Virus record (IMG/VR): IMGVR_UViG_3300020169_000066
Coordinates: 1 to 32,481 of that record
DNA: 32,481 nt
Direction: 5' to 3' (one strand)
DNA from: a virus
Below the pieces are notes generated by a model. It was not told the DNA's origin, searched no databases, and worked only from the letters and a program-made list of their open reading frames with translations. Every line of letters begins with the position of its first letter. The stretch's first letter is position 1. The translations under genes were made by a program, and so were the position numbers. This document shows positions 30,416 to 32,481 of this stretch, one piece after another.

Positions 30416-31345
30416 ATGGCTACTTCAGTATGGCCCAGCCAAACAGGTGCAGTAGATAATGCTCGCGCCGCAACGTTTATCCCCGAAATTTGGAGTGACG
30501 AGATTGTCGCTGCTTATCAAGCTAACTTAGTACTTGCTAATCTCGTTAAGAAGATGGCAATGACTGGTAAGAAAGGGGACACCATCCACATTCCTAAGCC
30601 TACCCGTGGCGTTGCTACTGCTAAAGCAGCAAAGACCGCTGTAACGATTCAGGCAGACACTGAGAGTGAAGTACAAGTCGTTATTGACAAGCACTTTGAA
30701 TACTCTCGCATGATTGAAGACATCACCGAAGCACAAGCTTTGTCTTCACTACGACAGTTCTACACTGGTGACGCAGGGTACGCCCTTGCCAAGCAAGTGG
30801 ACAACGACCTCTTCACTTTAGGCAAGTCCTTTGGTGACGGTGACGGTTCTGACTGGACTAACAGTGCTACGTTTATTGTTAATTCAGGCGGTACTGGTGT
30901 TGAAGCTTATGCAGGCGCAGGTACTGTAAACGCATTTACTGACGCTGGCTTCCGAGCTTTGATTCAGAAGATGGACGATGCAGACGTACCAATGGACAAC
31001 CGTTCATTTGTTGTACCTCCTTCACTGCGTAATGCAATCATGGGTGTTGAGCGTTATGTATCTTCTGACTTTGTTGACGGACGCAGCGTACAGAACGGTA
31101 AGATTGGTAACTTGTACGGCATTGACGTATTCACCACCAGCAACTGTCCTTTGACGTACACCACGACTGTTAAAGCTGCCTTCCTTGTCCATAAGGACAC
31201 GATGGTTATGGCTGAACAGCAGGGCATCCGCTCACAGACTCAGTACAAGCAAGAGTTCTTGGGTACGCTTTATACCGCAGACACGCTCTACGGTGTTAAG
31301 ACGTTACGACCAGAATCAGGTTTTGTATTGGCTGTAGCCGCTTAA
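30416..31345 (+). CDS. major capsid protein
   Basis: A 309-residue protein of the HK97/P22-like coat type that follows the scaffold. The N-terminal arm (ARAATFIPEIWSDEIVAAYQ), then LANLVKKMAMTGKKGDTIHI, VTIQADTESEVQVVIDKHFE and later PMDNRSFVVPPSLRNAIMGV and FLGTLYTADTLYGVKTLRPE show the usual order of a small coat protein with an extended arm and a beta-rich domain. It forms the icosahedral shell. AAGGA precedes the ATG. A terminator follows at 31361, which limits read-through into the fibre genes. Confidence 0.92.
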   Translation: MATSVWPSQTGAVDNARAATFIPEIWSDEIVAAYQANLVLANLVKKMAMTGKKGDTIHIPKPTRGVATAKAAKTAVTIQADTESEVQVVIDKHFEYSRMIEDITEAQALSSLRQFYTGDAGYALAKQVDNDLFTLGKSFGDGDGSDWTNSATFIVNSGGTGVEAYAGAGTVNAFTDAGFRALIQKMDDADVPMDNRSFVVPPSLRNAIMGVERYVSSDFVDGRSVQNGKIGNLYGIDVFTTSNCPLTYTTTVKAAFLVHKDTMVMAEQQGIRSQTQYKQEFLGTLYTADTLYGVKTLRPESGFVLAVAA

Positions 31346-31360
31346 TCTATAAAAATATGT

Positions 31361-31396
31361 GTGAGGGAAAGCCTTAGGGCAAGTACCTCACTTTTT
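31361..31396 (+). terminator. intrinsic terminator after the capsid gene
   Basis: GTGAGG (31361-31366) pairs with CCTCAC (31386-31391), enclosing an inner GCC/GGC hairpin, and TTTTTATT follows. It lies between the capsid and fibre genes and probably sets their relative expression. Confidence 0.8.
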
Positions 31397-31432
31397 ATTC
31401 ATTTATTTTTTTAGTAACAGCGGAGAGCAAGT

Positions 31433-32428
31433 ATGGCGATATTTAGAGGGGACGGAGGATCTGGAGATAGTTCTACGGATGCCTACGCCAGTCAAATAGC
31501 AGTCTACGCTCAAACTGCTACTACAAAAGCAAATGAAGCATCAGCTTCTGCAAGCGCAGCGGCCATAAGTGCAACTAACGCTGCTATCAGCGAGGTAGGG
31601 GTAGACGCAGACGCACTTGCAGCAGCCATCAGCGCCACCGCAGCGGCAACTAGCGCAACCAATGCTGCATCTTCGGAAACTAGTGCTGGCAATAGTGCAA
31701 CCGCCGCCGCAACCAGTGAGACCAACGCAGCCACAAGCGCAACTAATTCAGCAACCTCTGCAACCGCTTCAGGAACGTCAGAGACGAACGCAGCGGCTAG
31801 TGCTGTCACAGCTACTACTAAAGCTTCAGAAGCCGCCACAAGCGCCTCAGATGCCTCTGGGAGTGCTACAGCGGCCAGTACTAGCGAAACTAATGCAGCA
31901 ACCAGCGCCACTAACGCTGGGACAAGTGAAAGTAACGCTTCCACCAGTGCCAGCACAGCGTCAGATAAGGCAGGGGAAGCATCCACCAGTGCTACTAACG
32001 CAGCAACGAGTGAAAGCAATGCGGCTACCTCAGAAACCAACGCAGCGTCCAGTGCCACCAGTTCAGCGGGTAGCGCCACTACAGCTACAACCAAAGCAAC
32101 GGAGGCAGCAACAAGCGCAACCAACGCTGCAACTTCGGAAACAAACGCAGCGACTTCCGCTACTAATGCTGGCAACTCTGCAACGGCTGCTGCTACGTCT
32201 GAAAGCAATGCTTCTACTTCCGAGACCAACGCTGCAACCTCCGCAACCAACGCATCTAACAGTGCAACAGCGGCGGCTACAAGCGAAACAAATGCAGGTA
32301 CAAGCGAAACTAACGCAGCAGCAAGCGCAACGGCAGCGGCAGCTTCGGCAGCGGCAGCAGTAGCTACTTTATCAAATTTAAACGCAGACAACATGACAAC
32401 TGGTACGCTCTCAGGCGGCACTTACTAA
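31433..32428 (+). CDS. Ala/Thr/Ser/Asn-repeat tail-fibre-type protein
   Basis: A 331-residue protein. Residues 1-40 (MAIFRGDGGSGDSSTDAYAS and on) look like a conserved head. From about residue 35 to 305 the sequence is a near-continuous set of heptad-like repeats such as TSETNAATSATNA, SATAAATSESNAS and TTKASEAATSAS, which form long coiled-coil or collagen-like fibre shafts in phages. The end (LNADNMTTGTLSGGTY) matches that of the 77-residue fibre protein. It is a probable side-fibre subunit used to reach host receptors. Repeat DNA makes the gene prone to length change. The fully open antisense frame is a composition artefact. Confidence 0.8.
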   Translation: MAIFRGDGGSGDSSTDAYASQIAVYAQTATTKANEASASASAAAISATNAAISEVGVDADALAAAISATAAATSATNAASSETSAGNSATAAATSETNAATSATNSATSATASGTSETNAAASAVTATTKASEAATSASDASGSATAASTSETNAATSATNAGTSESNASTSASTASDKAGEASTSATNAATSESNAATSETNAASSATSSAGSATTATTKATEAATSATNAATSETNAATSATNAGNSATAAATSESNASTSETNAATSATNASNSATAAATSETNAGTSETNAAASATAAAASAAAAVATLSNLNADNMTTGTLSGGTY

Positions 32429-32443
32429 CAAGGGAATTAAACA

Positions 32444-32481
32444 ATGGCTACAACAATTGTAACTAAAAGCGGCTCAGGTGC
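32444..32481 (+). CDS. 5' end of a further tail-fibre-type gene (partial)
   Basis: Twelve codons are visible, MATTIVTKSGSG, starting at the ATG after a purine-rich GGGAAT; the gene leaves the window. The start is of a kind common in phage fibre or structural proteins whose next residues set a repeat domain, and it follows a fibre-type gene, so a fibre component is likely. The function is not determinable. Confidence 0.6.
   Translation, partial: MATTIVTKSGSG

Noticed and set aside
31510-32421. Long antisense open frame opposite the Ala-rich fibre gene
   Set aside because: It is open only because the repeat codons (GCN, ACN, AGC, AAC) have no stop complements in that frame. It has no ribosome-binding site and its protein is Ala/Val repeat.

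Overview
The window is most of the genome of a lytic, short-tailed (podovirus-like) double-stranded DNA phage, probably marine. The evidence is a T7-type replisome (family A DNA polymerase, fused primase-helicase, endonuclease I, ssDNA-binding protein) combined with a B12-dependent ribonucleotide reductase, a flavin-dependent thymidylate synthase, a terminase/portal/scaffold/coat block, and head-tail adaptor, tail-nozzle and ejection-type proteins. I see no integrase, lysogeny repressor, tRNA, CRISPR array, insertion sequence or single-subunit RNA polymerase. Promoters look like host sigma70 promoters and the putative origin has DnaA-type boxes, so a bacterial host supplies transcription and perhaps origin opening. 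The host cannot be named from the sequence.

Layout. (1) 1-515, rightward: three small membrane proteins, probably holin/spanin-like lysis genes. (2) 515-11448, rightward: a large repeat-rich virion-type protein, head-tail adaptor, tail-nozzle protein, a 77-aa fibre-type module and three large ejection-type proteins. (3) A hairpin at 11454-11472 separates this from a converging leftward operon. (4) 22405 down to 11477, leftward: from a promoter at 22373-22401, a run of tiny unknown early genes including a LuxR-type HTH protein, then ThyX, SSB, primase-helicase, a PD-(D/E)XK protein, DNA polymerase, a RecB-like exonuclease, endonuclease I, a DUF3310 protein and class II RNR. Five more small leftward genes lie at 22405-23650. 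(5) 23651-24480: a gene-free, repeat-dense region with two tandem TTATCCACA boxes, 47-bp direct repeats, a G-quadruplex motif and short iterons, the likely replication origin, ending in a rightward promoter. (6) 24481-28976, rightward: small terminase, M15-peptidase endolysin, large terminase, portal and small accessory genes. (7) A second rightward promoter at 28978-29006, then small genes, scaffold, major capsid protein, a terminator at 31361-31396, an Ala/Thr/Ser-rich tail-fibre-type protein and the start of another fibre-type gene cut by the window edge.

The genes are tightly packed, with many ATGA, TAATG or TAGTG overlaps that suggest translational coupling. Replication and nucleotide genes form one transcription unit and morphogenesis genes the other, and the two diverge from the origin region. 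The most unusual feature is that the main leftward promoter and the main rightward promoter both begin their transcripts with versions of the same roughly 70-80-nt hairpin-forming leader. This arrangement is reminiscent of put/nut-type antitermination sites or of paired operators.
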